Notes: generated from the sequence alone by a model not told the origin. Shown: positions 1 to 5,862, numbered from the stretch's first letter. The stretch: 7,951 bases of DNA from Erysipelotrichaceae bacterium (GCA_017614055.1 JAGACP010000101.1:1-7951), one strand, 5' to 3'. Numbers and translations: made by a program.

Positions 1-573
1 ATCGAGAGGAACAAGATCCTCATCGACGATGTCGACATCATGGATCTGGACATAACCAGTCTGAGGGACAATATCGCATATGTGCCGCAGGACAATTTCC
101 TGTTCTCGGACAACATCAAGAACAATATATCTTTCGCCAACAACAAGGCCGAACTCAAGGAAGTAAGAGAGGCCGCGAAGTTCGCAGATGTCGATGACAA
201 CATCATCGATTTCGCCAAGGGCTACGAGACCGTGACGGGAGAAAGAGGTGTCACTCTTTCAGGCGGCCAGAAGCAGCGCATAGCGATAGCCAGGGCTTAC
301 ATGAAGAATTCGCCGATCATGATCATGGATGATTCCGTTTCGGCCGTGGATATGAAGACCGAGGAGACCATCCTCAACAACATCAATGAGAAACGCAAGG
401 GAAAGACAACGATAATCATCGCTTCGAGAGTATCTACCGTTTCCCATTTGGACAGGATACTTGTCCTCAAGGACGGAACGGTCGAAGCGTTCGATACGCC
501 GAAGAAGCTGCTGAAGACATCTCCTACATACAAGAAGATGGTCTATCTGCAGAAACTGGAGAGTGAACTGTAA
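1..573 (+). CDS. Heterodimeric ABC exporter, first half-transporter (3' end only, degenerate ATP site)
   Basis: C-terminal 190 codons of an ABC half-transporter; the open frame runs through the left edge, so the membrane domain and Walker A lie outside. Visible are most of the nucleotide-binding domain: Q-loop glutamine in PQDNFLFS (codon 88-90), a canonical signature LSGGQKQR (256-279), and a Walker B strand reading IMIMDD. The catalytic glutamate is replaced by aspartate (331-333) and the switch histidine by serine (ASR, 421-429). In heterodimeric exporters such as TM287/288 and BmrC/BmrD this pattern marks the subunit whose own Walker motifs form the degenerate ATP site while its signature completes the active one. 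It therefore probably pairs with the next gene, which it overlaps by one base (TAATG). The frame is intact, so this is not a decayed gene. Likely role is ATP-driven export of a hydrophobic compound, drug or lipid at the cytoplasmic membrane; the substrate cannot be read. Confidence 0.95.
   Translation: MERNKILIDDVDIMDLDITSLRDNIAYVPQDNFLFSDNIKNNISFANNKAELKEVREAAKFADVDDNIIDFAKGYETVTGERGVTLSGGQKQRIAIARAYMKNSPIMIMDDSVSAVDMKTEETILNNINEKRKGKTTIIIASRVSTVSHLDRILVLKDGTVEAFDTPKKLLKTSPTYKKMVYLQKLESEL
558..563 (+). promoter_or_regulatory. Ribosome binding site of the second ABC subunit
   Basis: GGAGAG lies nine bases before the ATG at 573, inside the last codons of the upstream subunit. With the TAATG stop/start overlap it supports translational coupling, which would help equal production of two heterodimer partners. 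Confidence 0.6.
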
Positions 574-2333
574 TGGATGAGGAACTTGAAAAACTGAAAG
601 GGGATAAGAAGCTTCCCTTAGGCGTCATCATAAAGAGGACGCTTAAGTATGTGTCTGAAGAGAAGGCAAGTTTCATTGCCGCATTGTTTCTTATTGCCCT
701 GAACGTCTTCCTCGATGCCGTCTCTCCGCTGTTCACGAGCAGAGTGACCGACGAGATAGTCGTTCCGAACATCAACATAAGGCTGGTCATCGATCTGGTG
801 CTGCTTTCTTTCGGCATAACCCTGATCAACCAGATATTCCTCTACATTGAATCGATGATCCTGCAGAAATGCGGACAGAGGATAATCTACAGACTGAGGA
901 ACGAGATATTCGAACACATCGAGAACATGTCCCTGAATCAGTTCAACGAGATGCCGGTGGGATCGCTGGTGACGAGGGTCACTTCCTATACCGCCAGCAT
1001 GTCCGATCTGTTCACCAGCGTGCTGGTCAGGATACTCAGAGATTTCGCGACCCTGGTGGGCGTATATGTGATCATGATATACATCTCTCCGTCGCTGTCC
1101 CTGGCGATGACGGGAGTCATCATCGTCGTGTTCATCATCTCTTTCTTCTTCTCCAAGACGGTCAAGGAGATCTTCAGGAAAGAGCGCGCATGCATATCCG
1201 ACATAAACACGTTCCTTTCCGAGAACCTGGCGGGCATGAAGCTCACCCAGGTCTTCAACCAGGAAAAGACGAAGGACGAGCAGTTCTCGGAAAAGAACGA
1301 GGAACTCAGGAAGCAGAGATTCAACGTGCTGAAGGCTTTCACTTTCTACCGTCCGACGATATCTTTCATCTATACCTGTTCGATAGCGATATGCTTCGTG
1401 CTGGGCGTGAAATACGGACTGACGGCGGGCGAGATCGTGGCTTTCTATCTGTATCTGTCGAAGTTCTTCAATCCGGTACAGAATCTTGCGGACCAGCTGA
1501 ATTCCCTGCAGAAGGCGTTCACCGCTTCGGAGAGGGTGTTCAACCTGCTAGATGTCAAGCCTGACGTGCTGGACAAGGAAGATGCGCTGGAGATAGACAG
1601 ATTCGAAGGAAAGATCGAATTCAGACATGTCTGGTTCGCCTATACCGACGACAACTGGATACTGAAGGACGTATCGTTCACGATCGATCCCAAGACGACC
1701 TGCGCATTCGTAGGCGCAACGGGTGCGGGAAAGACGACGATACTCTCGCTGATAGTCAGGAACTACGAAGTTCAGAAGGGCGAGATACTGATAGACGGCA
1801 TAAACATCAACGACATCAAGATATCTTCTCTGAGAAGAGCGATAGGGCAGATGCTTCAGGATGTCTTCCTGTTCTCGGGTACTATCAGAGACAATGTCAC
1901 GCTGCATGACGACAGTTTCACGGACGAACAGATCCATGAGGCCTGCCGCTATGTCAATGCGGACAGTTTCATAGACAAATTGCCTAAAGGCATAGACGAA
2001 GAGATCATCGAGAAAGGCGAGAACCTTTCCCAGGGCCAGAGACAGCTTCTGTCTTTCGCCAGGACGATAATCCACAGACCGCAGATACTGATACTCGACG
2101 AGGCGACCGCGAACATCGATACCGAGACCGAAGTCCTCATCCAGGAATCCCTGGAGAAGATGAAATCCATCGGAACGATGCTGGTGGTGGCGCACAGACT
2201 GTCTACCATCCAGCATGCCGACCAGATCGTCGTGCTGCAGAACGGCGAAGTAGTCGAGAAGGGCAATCATCAGCAGCTGCTCAAGAATAAAGGATATTAC
2301 TACAAGCTTTATCAGCTTCAGTTCGAGAACTAG
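573..2333 (+). CDS. Heterodimeric ABC exporter, second half-transporter (catalytic Walker subunit)
   Basis: 586-residue half-transporter of the usual length: six hydrophobic segments (about 33-54, 70-91, 152-171, 175-194, 262-281, 284-302) followed by a nucleotide-binding domain. Walker A is GATGAGKTT at 381-389, Q-loop Gln429, Walker B ILILDE with catalytic Glu510, and switch His541 in AHR. The signature (485-489) reads LSQGQ instead of LSGGQ. This mirrors the upstream subunit: its intact Walker motifs pair with the partner's LSGGQ to form the active site, while its altered signature faces the partner's defective Walker motifs. That is the known arrangement of YheH/BmrD/TM288-type subunits. 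The start at 573 is supported by an RBS and a one-base overlap with the upstream stop. It is followed after two bases by a conserved protein of unknown role. Multidrug or lipid export is likely by family; the true substrate is unknown. Confidence 0.97.
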   Translation: MDEELEKLKGDKKLPLGVIIKRTLKYVSEEKASFIAALFLIALNVFLDAVSPLFTSRVTDEIVVPNINIRLVIDLVLLSFGITLINQIFLYIESMILQKCGQRIIYRLRNEIFEHIENMSLNQFNEMPVGSLVTRVTSYTASMSDLFTSVLVRILRDFATLVGVYVIMIYISPSLSLAMTGVIIVVFIISFFFSKTVKEIFRKERACISDINTFLSENLAGMKLTQVFNQEKTKDEQFSEKNEELRKQRFNVLKAFTFYRPTISFIYTCSIAICFVLGVKYGLTAGEIVAFYLYLSKFFNPVQNLADQLNSLQKAFTASERVFNLLDVKPDVLDKEDALEIDRFEGKIEFRHVWFAYTDDNWILKDVSFTIDPKTTCAFVGATGAGKTTILSLIVRNYEVQKGEILIDGININDIKISSLRRAIGQMLQDVFLFSGTIRDNVTLHDDSFTDEQIHEACRYVNADSFIDKLPKGIDEEIIEKGENLSQGQRQLLSFARTIIHRPQILILDEATANIDTETEVLIQESLEKMKSIGTMLVVAHRLSTIQHADQIVVLQNGEVVEKGNHQQLLKNKGYYYKLYQLQFEN

Positions 2334-2335
2334 TC

Positions 2336-3031
2336 ATGGACATCTACATCAGAAGCAAGGAAGATCTGATCGAAGCGGTGGAAAGGTGCGGGATCGTGCC
2401 TTTCTTTTCCAACAACATCAAAGGCTTCTCCATAGAAGAGAACGTCGATCCCAGGGCGTACTTCTCGGACGGACCGGGAGTATGGGAATGGAAGGGACCG
2501 GTGATCCAGGAACTTCGATGCGCCTACGGAAAGTTCTTTCTGAACAAGGCCTGCTTCATATCGAAGGAATGGTTCCTGGACTTCGCCAACTACCGCAGGG
2601 ACGGATATGATTTCGATGCCAGAGTCAATGACGGACTTGTGACATACAATGAAGAATACCTGTACAACCTCATATCATCCAGACATTCGATGCTGTCGAA
2701 GACGGCGAAAGCCCTGGGAGGATATGTCAAGCCAAGGGAACAGGGAAAGGATTCGTGGCAGCCCCGAAAAGGCTTCGACACCACGATAAACAAGCTGATG
2801 ATGAAGGGCTACATCATAATCATCGACTTCGACTATGAAGTGGACAGGAACGGAGAGTTCTACGGCTGGGGCATATCGAGATATTCAACCCCCGAGGAAT
2901 TCTACGGGAAGAAGTTTGCGGACAAATGTTACAAAAGGACTCCCGAGGAGTCCTATAAGAGACTGTTCAGACAGATAAAAAAGCTCAATCCCGATGCGGA
3001 TGAGCTTCAGATCGAGAAATTTCTGGGTTAA
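2336..3031 (+). CDS. Conserved uncharacterised protein, possibly the AlkZ-related family
   Basis: 231 residues, soluble, no signal peptide or membrane segment. It starts two bases after the ABC exporter stop, without a convincing Shine-Dalgarno of its own, so it is probably translated by coupling. Dense aromatic and charged blocks suggest a structured, conserved protein: VPFFSNNIKGF (21-31), GVWEWKGP (48-55), YGKFF (64-68), FANYRRDGYDFDA (83-95), KGFDTTINKL (145-154), a hydrophobic strand IIIIDFDY (160-167) and YGWGISRYSTPEEF (176-189). From memory these blocks match a clostridial family sometimes named 'AlkZ-related protein', after the DNA glycosylase AlkZ/YcaQ. I do not see the full AlkZ domain, and the link rests on recollection rather than on catalytic residues. 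The gene ends in a TTAA shared with the convergent cyclophilin stop codon. Codons for residues 201-206 (RTPEES) form a perfect hairpin that may terminate the opposing transcript. Function unknown. Confidence 0.9.
   Translation: MDIYIRSKEDLIEAVERCGIVPFFSNNIKGFSIEENVDPRAYFSDGPGVWEWKGPVIQELRCAYGKFFLNKACFISKEWFLDFANYRRDGYDFDARVNDGLVTYNEEYLYNLISSRHSMLSKTAKALGGYVKPREQGKDSWQPRKGFDTTINKLMMKGYIIIIDFDYEVDRNGEFYGWGISRYSTPEEFYGKKFADKCYKRTPEESYKRLFRQIKKLNPDADELQIEKFLG
2931..2954 (-). terminator. Possible terminator of the cyclophilin transcript, inside the opposing coding sequence
   Basis: An 8-base stem AGGACTCC (2936-2943), three-base loop and GGAGTCCT (2947-2954) pair perfectly. Read on the minus strand the hairpin is followed by TTTGT, giving four T including the last stem base. 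It lies about 75-95 bases beyond the cyclophilin stop, and no other minus-strand terminator is visible there. It sits in codons of the + strand gene, so coding constraint could also explain it. Confidence 0.5.
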
Positions 3032-3516
3032 TCTTCCAGGATCTCGATGGTCTTGATCCTCTGATCTTTTACAGGTCTGTCTCTCATATCGGTATCGGAA
3101 CAAGCGATCTCATCGACTGTTTCGATACCTTTTGTTATCCTGCCGAAGGCGGCATACTGGCCATCCAGATGCGGCGCATCCTGATGCATGATGAAGAACT
3201 GCGAAGATGCGGAATCAGGATCCATTGCCCTGGCCATGGACAGGACTCCTCTTTCATGTTTCAGATCATTCTTGATGCCGTTTGATTCGAACTCTCCCTT
3301 GATCCTTGTTCCGGATCCTCCCATTCCCGTACCGGTGGGGTCTCCTCCCTGGATCATGAAGCCGTTTATTACTCTGTGGAAGATGAGTCCGTCATAGAAG
3401 TGTCCGTTCACAAGTCTCACAAAATTATCTACAGTTATGGGTGCCGTTTCAGGATACAGCTCCGCTTCCATCACTGAACCGTTTTCCATGGTTATCCTAA
3501 TATGTATGTTTTCCAT
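3028..3516 (-). CDS. Cyclophilin-type peptidyl-prolyl cis-trans isomerase
   Basis: 162 residues, a single cyclophilin domain with no signal peptide, so a cytoplasmic prolyl isomerase (EC 5.2.1.8) helping protein folding. Core motifs are in order: FHRVINGFMIQGGDPTGTG (46-64) with catalytic Arg48 and the Gln56 region, LSMAR (92-96), SASSQFFI (102-109) and HLDGQYAAFGR (116-126). The residue matching human CypA Trp121, important for cyclosporin binding, is His116, which predicts weak drug binding; this is common in bacterial members. The ATG at 3516 has AAGGAG six bases upstream and a TATAAT farther up. It diverges from the glutamate dehydrogenase gene and converges on the ABC operon, sharing four bases (3028-3031) with its last gene. 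It appears monocistronic. Confidence 0.97.
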   Translation of the reverse strand: MENIHIRITMENGSVMEAELYPETAPITVDNFVRLVNGHFYDGLIFHRVINGFMIQGGDPTGTGMGGSGTRIKGEFESNGIKNDLKHERGVLSMARAMDPDSASSQFFIMHQDAPHLDGQYAAFGRITKGIETVDEIACSDTDMRDRPVKDQRIKTIEILED

Positions 3517-3522
3517 GATATT

Positions 3523-3528
3523 CTCCTT
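3523..3528 (-). promoter_or_regulatory. Ribosome binding site of the cyclophilin gene
   Basis: Minus-strand AAGGAG, six bases before ATG at 3516; fixes the start. Confidence 0.8.
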
Positions 3529-3540
3529 TTTTCATTTATC

Positions 3541-3546
3541 ATTATA
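3541..3546 (-). promoter_or_regulatory. -10 box of the cyclophilin promoter
   Basis: A perfect TATAAT on the minus strand, predicting transcription start near 3534 and a leader of roughly 18 bases that contains the RBS. No good -35 match lies 17 bases upstream (GATACA at best), so the promoter may be weak or activator-dependent. Confidence 0.6.
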
Positions 3547-3588
3547 AGACACGGTCATGTTGGTGTATCTTTATTCTTCTTTTGAAGT

Positions 3589-3594
3589 TATAAT
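3589..3594 (+). promoter_or_regulatory. -10 box of the glutamate dehydrogenase promoter
   Basis: A perfect TATAAT on the plus strand, predicting a start near 3601 and a leader of about 23 bases that carries the RBS. The -35 region at normal spacing is poor, leaving room for an activator. The space between this box and the divergent cyclophilin -10 box (3547-3588) must hold both -35 regions. Confidence 0.6.
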
Positions 3595-3600
3595 TTAGTT

Positions 3601-3620
3601 GAGGAATAAAAGAGGAATAA
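3601..3620 (+). repeat. Tandem GAGGAATAA repeat carrying two Shine-Dalgarno-like sequences before gdhA
   Basis: GAGGAATAA occurs at 3601-3609 and again at 3612-3620, an 11-base period. The second copy, as AGAGGA at 3611-3616, sits seven bases before the ATG at 3624 and is the likely ribosome binding site. The first copy lies at the predicted transcript 5' end and is too far upstream to serve this start. Confidence 0.7.
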
Positions 3621-3623
3621 TGA

Positions 3624-4973
3624 ATGAATAAATATGTTGAGAAAGTGATCAACGATGCGAAAGTCAAGTATGCAGATCAGCCTGAATTCGTGCAGACAGT
3701 TGAAGAAGTTTTGCTGTCGGTCTCGCCTGTGATCGACGCCCATCCGGAATATGAGAAAGTGGACCTTCTGGGCAGGATGATAGAGCCTGAAAGAATGTTC
3801 AAGTTCAGGGTGGTATGGAACGACGACGAGGGCGTCGCGCATACGAACGTGGGATACAGATGCCAGTTCAACGGAGCGATAGGTCCATACAAGGGAGGCC
3901 TGCGTTTCCAGAAGAACGTCAACGAAAGCATCATCAAGTTCCTTGGCTTCGAGCAGACTTTCAAGAATGCGCTGACGGGTCTGCCGATCGGCGGAGGAAA
4001 GGGCGGAGCGGATTTCGATCCGGTAGGAAAATCGGACGACGAGATCATGAGATTCTGCCAGAGCTACATGAGCGCTCTGTACCGCTACATCGGACCGGAT
4101 GTGGATGTTCCTGCGGGAGACATGGGCGTAGGCGGAAGAGAGATAGGATATCTCTTCGGACAGTACAGACGTCTCAAAGGCGTATGGGAGAACGGCGTGC
4201 TTACCGGCAAGGGTCTCACTTATGGCGGATCTCTTATCAGACCGGAGGCCACGGGATACGGAGCGATCTTCTATCTCAATGAAGTACTGAGCCAGCAGGG
4301 CGACACCATCAGAGGCAAGAACATCGCCGTCACAGGTTTCGGAAACGTGGCCTGGGGCGTCATGAAGAAGGCTTCGCAGCTGGGCGGAAAAGTTACGTAC
4401 ATGTCTGGGCCTAAGTGCTACATCAGGGATCCCGAGGGAATAAACACCGACGAGAAGCTGAACTTCGTGCTTGATCTGAGAAGAAGGAACGAAGTCGATC
4501 TCAAGTCTTACGCGGACAAGTTCGGATGCGAATACCATGCCAACGAGAAGTTCTGGGGCGTGAGCGATGTCGACGTATACATGCCTTGCGCAACGCAGAA
4601 CGAGGTGGGAATGGAAGAGGCGAAGAAGATCGTTGAATCGGGAGTCAAGTATTACATCGAAGTCTCCAACATGCCTACGACGAACGAAGCGCTGGCATAT
4701 CTCAGACAGAACGGTCTGATCATCGCGCCTTCGAAAGCGGTCAATGCCGGAGGCGTTGGCGTATCCGCACTGGAGATGTCGCAGAACTCCGAGAGACTGG
4801 TGTGGACAGAAGAGGAAGTCGAGGCAAGACTTCAGAGCATGATGGTGAACATCTACCGTTCATCGCTGAACGCGGCGCAGAGATACGGACTGGGCTATGA
4901 CCTCATAGCCGGTGCGAACATCGCCGGATTCGAAAAGGTCGCCCAGGCGATGATGGAACAGGGCGTGTTCTAG
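3624..4973 (+). CDS. gdhA: Glutamate dehydrogenase, hexameric clostridial type
   Basis: 449 residues, typical for the small hexameric family (about 450). It interconverts glutamate with 2-oxoglutarate and ammonia using NAD(H) or NADP(H), linking nitrogen assimilation or amino-acid fermentation to central carbon metabolism in the cytoplasm. The substrate-site lysines are in place: Lys90 (GPYKGGLRF), Lys114 (TFKNAL) and catalytic Lys126 (GGGKGGADFDP), with catalytic Asp166 (PAGDMGVG). The dinucleotide fold begins with TGFGNVAWG (237-245). The whole protein aligns almost without gaps to remembered C. symbiosum GDH, offset by one. At the coenzyme 2'-hydroxyl end it reads SGPKCY (261-266), with Lys264 where the NAD enzyme has Asp263. 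This makes NADP use more plausible, so EC 1.4.1.2 versus 1.4.1.4 is left open. The start is set by AGAGGA at seven bases. The gene is monocistronic, with its own -10 box and a strong terminator. Confidence 0.98.
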   Translation: MNKYVEKVINDAKVKYADQPEFVQTVEEVLLSVSPVIDAHPEYEKVDLLGRMIEPERMFKFRVVWNDDEGVAHTNVGYRCQFNGAIGPYKGGLRFQKNVNESIIKFLGFEQTFKNALTGLPIGGGKGGADFDPVGKSDDEIMRFCQSYMSALYRYIGPDVDVPAGDMGVGGREIGYLFGQYRRLKGVWENGVLTGKGLTYGGSLIRPEATGYGAIFYLNEVLSQQGDTIRGKNIAVTGFGNVAWGVMKKASQLGGKVTYMSGPKCYIRDPEGINTDEKLNFVLDLRRRNEVDLKSYADKFGCEYHANEKFWGVSDVDVYMPCATQNEVGMEEAKKIVESGVKYYIEVSNMPTTNEALAYLRQNGLIIAPSKAVNAGGVGVSALEMSQNSERLVWTEEEVEARLQSMMVNIYRSSLNAAQRYGLGYDLIAGANIAGFEKVAQAMMEQGVF

Positions 4974-4994
4974 AAACAATCGTTAAATCAAATG

Positions 4995-5024
4995 AAAAGC
5001 CGATCGATATCGATCGGCTTTTTT
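4995..5024. terminator. Bidirectional intrinsic terminator between gdhA and the GtrA gene
   Basis: A perfect 28-base palindrome (4995-5022), centred between 5008 and 5009, with A-run and T-run flanks. As RNA it would fold into a GC-cored hairpin with a small central loop. It is followed by T through 5024 on the plus strand and by TTTT on the minus strand. It lies 22 bases after the gdhA stop and just past the end of the convergent GtrA gene, so it can end both transcripts. Confidence 0.9.
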
Positions 5025-5029
5025 CTGGA

Positions 5030-5428
5030 TCATTCTTTGTCCAGGGCATCCGTGAATACGAAGTATTTCTGAAACAGGTATTCGGTCACAAGATTGATGG
5101 CCATGTTTATGCCGGTGACAAGGTAGTCGTTCCATCCCAGCGTTCCCGTAAGATAGTTTCCCAGCATCGTGGACAGCGGCGTGAATACGCAGTAGTAGCC
5201 GAACACCTTGGCCATGGCCACGGGTATGTTCGCAGCGGACTTGAAGGTGAACTTCCTGTTCATCGTGAAGTTCCACAGGACGGACAGGATCAGCGAGATG
5301 AGATAGCTTGGCCACCAGCCCATGTCGATGACGTCGTTGAACAGGGCGAAGCTTGCGATCTGGATGATGCCTGCCGAAGCGGAGAACAGAGCGAATTTAA
5401 TCGTCTGCAGCAGTTCTTTGTTTTTCAT
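5030..5428 (-). CDS. GtrA-family polytopic membrane protein
   Basis: 132 residues with four predicted membrane segments (about 11-31, 37-53, 73-93, 100-118), the usual size and layout of the GtrA family. The family hallmark WNFTMNRKFTF (52-62) follows the second helix, and the related EYLFQKYFVF (116-125) ends the fourth. GtrA-type proteins are thought to move or bind polyprenyl-phosphate-linked sugars for cell-surface glycosylation, usually beside a glycosyltransferase; none is adjacent here, so the partner is unknown. The start at 5428 is the only reasonable one because the next methionine is residue 36, after the first helix. It overlaps the upstream Nudix gene by 32 bases in another frame and has no strong RBS, which suggests translational coupling. 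It ends at the palindromic terminator shared with gdhA. Confidence 0.92.
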   Translation of the reverse strand: MKNKELLQTIKFALFSASAGIIQIASFALFNDVIDMGWWPSYLISLILSVLWNFTMNRKFTFKSAANIPVAMAKVFGYYCVFTPLSTMLGNYLTGTLGWNDYLVTGINMAINLVTEYLFQKYFVFTDALDKE

Positions 5429-5822
5429 GTATGTATTTGTCTGCCTTTCTGAGTACTTCCTTCATGTTTTCGAAGGTCAGGATATCGAGAGTATCCTCAT
5501 AGTCCAGGAGCTTTATCTCCTGCACCTCTTCTTCCTGTTTCACGGGTATCTGGTCTTCGTATGAAGCCAGGAAATATATCGACTTTTTATCTATGCCGTT
5601 GGGCATCGTGTAGTTCAGTTCATCGCGGAAATCTTCGTCGATCAGGGCCTTGATGCCCGTCTCTTCGAATATCTCTCTTTCCGCGGCTTCGATCTCCGTC
5701 TCCTCGTTCTCGAGGTGTCCTTTCGGAAAACCCCAGTTTCCGTGGAAGTCCCTGATGAGAAGATAACGGATCTCTCCGTCTTTACATGTATACAGTATTG
5801 CGCCTGCGCTTGTTTCGAACAT
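5397..5822 (-). CDS. Nudix hydrolase, diadenosine tetraphosphatase-like
   Basis: 141 residues, one Nudix domain. The Nudix box is complete: Gly35 of GHLENE, Glu41 and then REIFEETGI (49-57), matching GX5EX7REUXEEXGU, with Glu53 and Glu54 as metal ligands. The N-terminus SAGAILY (5-11) and GNWGFPKGH (28-36) resemble bis(5'-nucleosyl)-tetraphosphatases, which cleave Ap4A-type alarmones and cap-like dinucleotides to mononucleotides. Substrate assignment within Nudix proteins is unreliable, so other nucleoside polyphosphates are possible. It is first in a two-gene minus-strand unit with the GtrA gene and diverges from the lipid kinase. No Shine-Dalgarno precedes ATG 5822. A TACAAT hexamer lies six bases upstream, suggesting a leaderless mRNA, and an imperfect palindrome covers the start codon and the -10 box. 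Confidence 0.95.
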   Translation of the reverse strand: MFETSAGAILYTCKDGEIRYLLIRDFHGNWGFPKGHLENEETEIEAAEREIFEETGIKALIDEDFRDELNYTMPNGIDKKSIYFLASYEDQIPVKQEEEVQEIKLLDYEDTLDILTFENMKEVLRKADKYIHEKQRTAADD

Positions 5823-5839
5823 ACATAAATTGTATATTC
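5817..5839. promoter_or_regulatory. Operator-like imperfect palindrome over the Nudix start
   Basis: Arms GAACATACA (5817-5825) and TGTATATTC (5831-5839) pair at 8 of 9 positions around a five-base centre. The site covers the start codon (5820-5822) and the -10 hexamer (5829-5834) of the Nudix gene. A dimeric repressor bound there would block the promoter. No regulator gene is present to assign it. Confidence 0.4.
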
Positions 5840-5858
5840 CCTATGCATGCCGGCGCAA
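5829..5858 (-). promoter_or_regulatory. Candidate Nudix promoter, leaderless
   Basis: On the minus strand TACAAT (5834-5829, 5 of 6 to consensus) lies six bases before ATG 5822. A weak TTGCGC at 5858-5853 stands 18 bases upstream of it. Transcription would start at or next to the A of ATG. Confidence 0.45.
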
Positions 5859-5862
5859 TGAT

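Noticed and set aside
328..426. Asp and Ser substitutions as a sign of a pseudogene
   Set aside because: The frame is intact and the substitutions match the known degenerate subunit of heterodimeric exporters.
571..575. Possible frameshift splitting one ABC protein into two
   Set aside because: The TAATG overlap separates two full half-transporter modules with complementary motif changes, the normal heterodimer gene arrangement.
869..1564. A 231-codon plus-strand frame inside the second ABC subunit
   Set aside because: It is a shifted shadow of the membrane domain, Arg/His/Gln-rich and without hydrophobic segments; the real frame has all expected transporter features.
2334..2336. A transcription boundary between the ABC pair and the 231-residue gene
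   Set aside because: Only two bases separate them, with no terminator or promoter seen.
3038..3060. AGGATC/GATCCT hairpin as a terminator for the plus-strand ABC operon
   Set aside because: Six-base stem with an 11-base loop and no T-run directly after it; it also lies in conserved cyclophilin codons.
3517..3623. Riboswitch or attenuator upstream of gdhA
   Set aside because: The predicted leader is only about 23 bases and contains no hairpin.
3588..4538. A 316-codon open frame antisense to gdhA
   Set aside because: It lies opposite a complete, well-motifed enzyme, encodes no recognisable domain, has Arg/His/Val-rich shadow composition and no RBS.
5816..5829. LexA (SOS) box suggested by CGAACATA near the Nudix start
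   Set aside because: The Gram-positive box needs a GTTYG half at fixed short spacing; the sequence there reads ACATAAA, so only one half is present.
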